From Variovorax jilinensis (GTDB taxonomy: Bacteria > Pseudomonadota > Gammaproteobacteria > Burkholderiales > Burkholderiaceae_C), in NCBI RefSeq assembly GCF_030316885.1, contig NZ_JASZYQ010000001.1, forward strand, positions 186,001 through 250,000: a stretch of DNA of 64,000 nt, written 5' to 3'. The notes below the pieces were generated by a model, which was not told the origin of the DNA, did no database searches, and saw only the letters and a list, made by a program, of their open reading frames with translations. Below, piece after piece: positions 63,748 to 64,000 of this stretch (its first letter is position 1; each line of letters starts with the position of its first letter). Both the position numbers and the translations under genes were made by a program.

Positions 63748-64000
63748 ATGGTCGCCACGCTTCCCGCCGCACCGATCCGTCTCTATGGCGCCCCCGTCTC
63801 GGGGCACTCGCACCGTGTGCGCCTGTTCCTTTCGCTGCTCGGCCTGCCGTTCGAGACCATCGACGTCGATCTGCGCGCGGGCGAGCACCGGCAGGCCGGG
63901 TTCCTGCGCCGCAACGCCTTCGGCCAGATTCCCGTGATCGAGGACGGCGACTGCACCGTCGCCGATTCGAACGCCATCCTGGTCTACCTCGCCGAGCGCT
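63748..64000 (+). CDS. Glutathione S-transferase, partial
   Basis: N-terminal 84 residues of a glutathione S-transferase, cut by the right window edge. The thioredoxin-like glutathione-binding domain is recognisable in IRLYGAPVSGHSHRVRLFLS, RNAFGQIPVIEDGD and ADSNAILVYLAER. The start has a strong Shine-Dalgarno (CAGGAGGAA). Divergent from the LysR gene, which may regulate it. Substrate class unknown. Confidence 0.92.
   Translation, partial: MVATLPAAPIRLYGAPVSGHSHRVRLFLSLLGLPFETIDVDLRAGEHRQAGFLRRNAFGQIPVIEDGDCTVADSNAILVYLAER

Overview
The window is a high-GC, gene-dense stretch of bacterial chromosome with almost no spacer DNA. Gene content points to Betaproteobacteria, Burkholderiales, most likely a Comamonadaceae such as Variovorax: several Bug-type solute receptors, branched-chain-type ABC transporters next to acyl-CoA ligases, many CoA-ester enzymes, a VgrG effector cluster, and a Comamonadaceae-style structured intergenic repeat. 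This assignment is inference from gene content, not a database result. No rRNA, tRNA or CRISPR array was found.

Layout. 1-3.8 kb: a partial Bug receptor, a sirtuin, a large lipoprotein and a CBS-domain protein. 3.8-13.6 kb (minus strand): catabolic module A, in transcription order acyl-CoA ligase, livG, livH, livM, binding protein, livF, phenylacetate-CoA-ligase-like protein and CoA hydrolase/transferase. A Crp/Fnr regulator diverges from it. The livG-livH and livH-livM junctions are each filled by a copy of a folded repeat. 14.4-24.1 kb: an SRAP homologue with an altered active site, an SDR, a Bug receptor, a small hypothetical, a pseudouridine synthase, a two-component system with an orphan binding protein, htpG and an EVE-domain protein. 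24.1-29.1 kb: a CaiB/BaiF CoA-transferase, a Bug receptor and an AidB-like acyl-CoA dehydrogenase, divergent from a LysR regulator. 29-39.4 kb: a SrkA-like kinase, a DUF3597 protein, a BatA-like VWA protein, a DUF2855 protein, ohr and ohrR with a recognisable operator, a serine hydrolase/crotonase/hydroxyacyl-CoA dehydrogenase operon, purT and an esterase.

39.4-47.5 kb is the accessory island: an IS5-type transposase remnant, then (minus strand, read vgrG first) vgrG, a phospholipase-D-like effector and two duplicated Sel1-repeat lipoproteins. The last copy is truncated next to the IS remnant. The genes are tightly spaced and mostly overlap, and look like a type VI secretion effector-immunity unit.

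47.9-55.6 kb (plus): catabolic module B, an AraC regulator followed by livH, livM, livG, livF, acyl-CoA ligase and binding protein, ending in a bidirectional terminator. 55.6-64 kb: a glycine-rich RRM protein, a DUF3820 protein, a DEAD-box helicase, an acyl-CoA dehydrogenase, a beta-propeller lipoprotein, a NodI/NodJ-like ABC exporter, a LysR regulator and a partial glutathione S-transferase.

Modules A and B share one logic: import an organic acid by an ABC system, trap it as a CoA ester with a co-encoded ligase, and pass it to CoA-ester enzymes. The substrates cannot be read from the sequence. The strongest leads for something undescribed are the repeat pair in module A, one copy of which sequesters the livH ribosome binding site, and the VgrG/PLD/Sel1 cluster with its duplicated, partly decayed lipoproteins.
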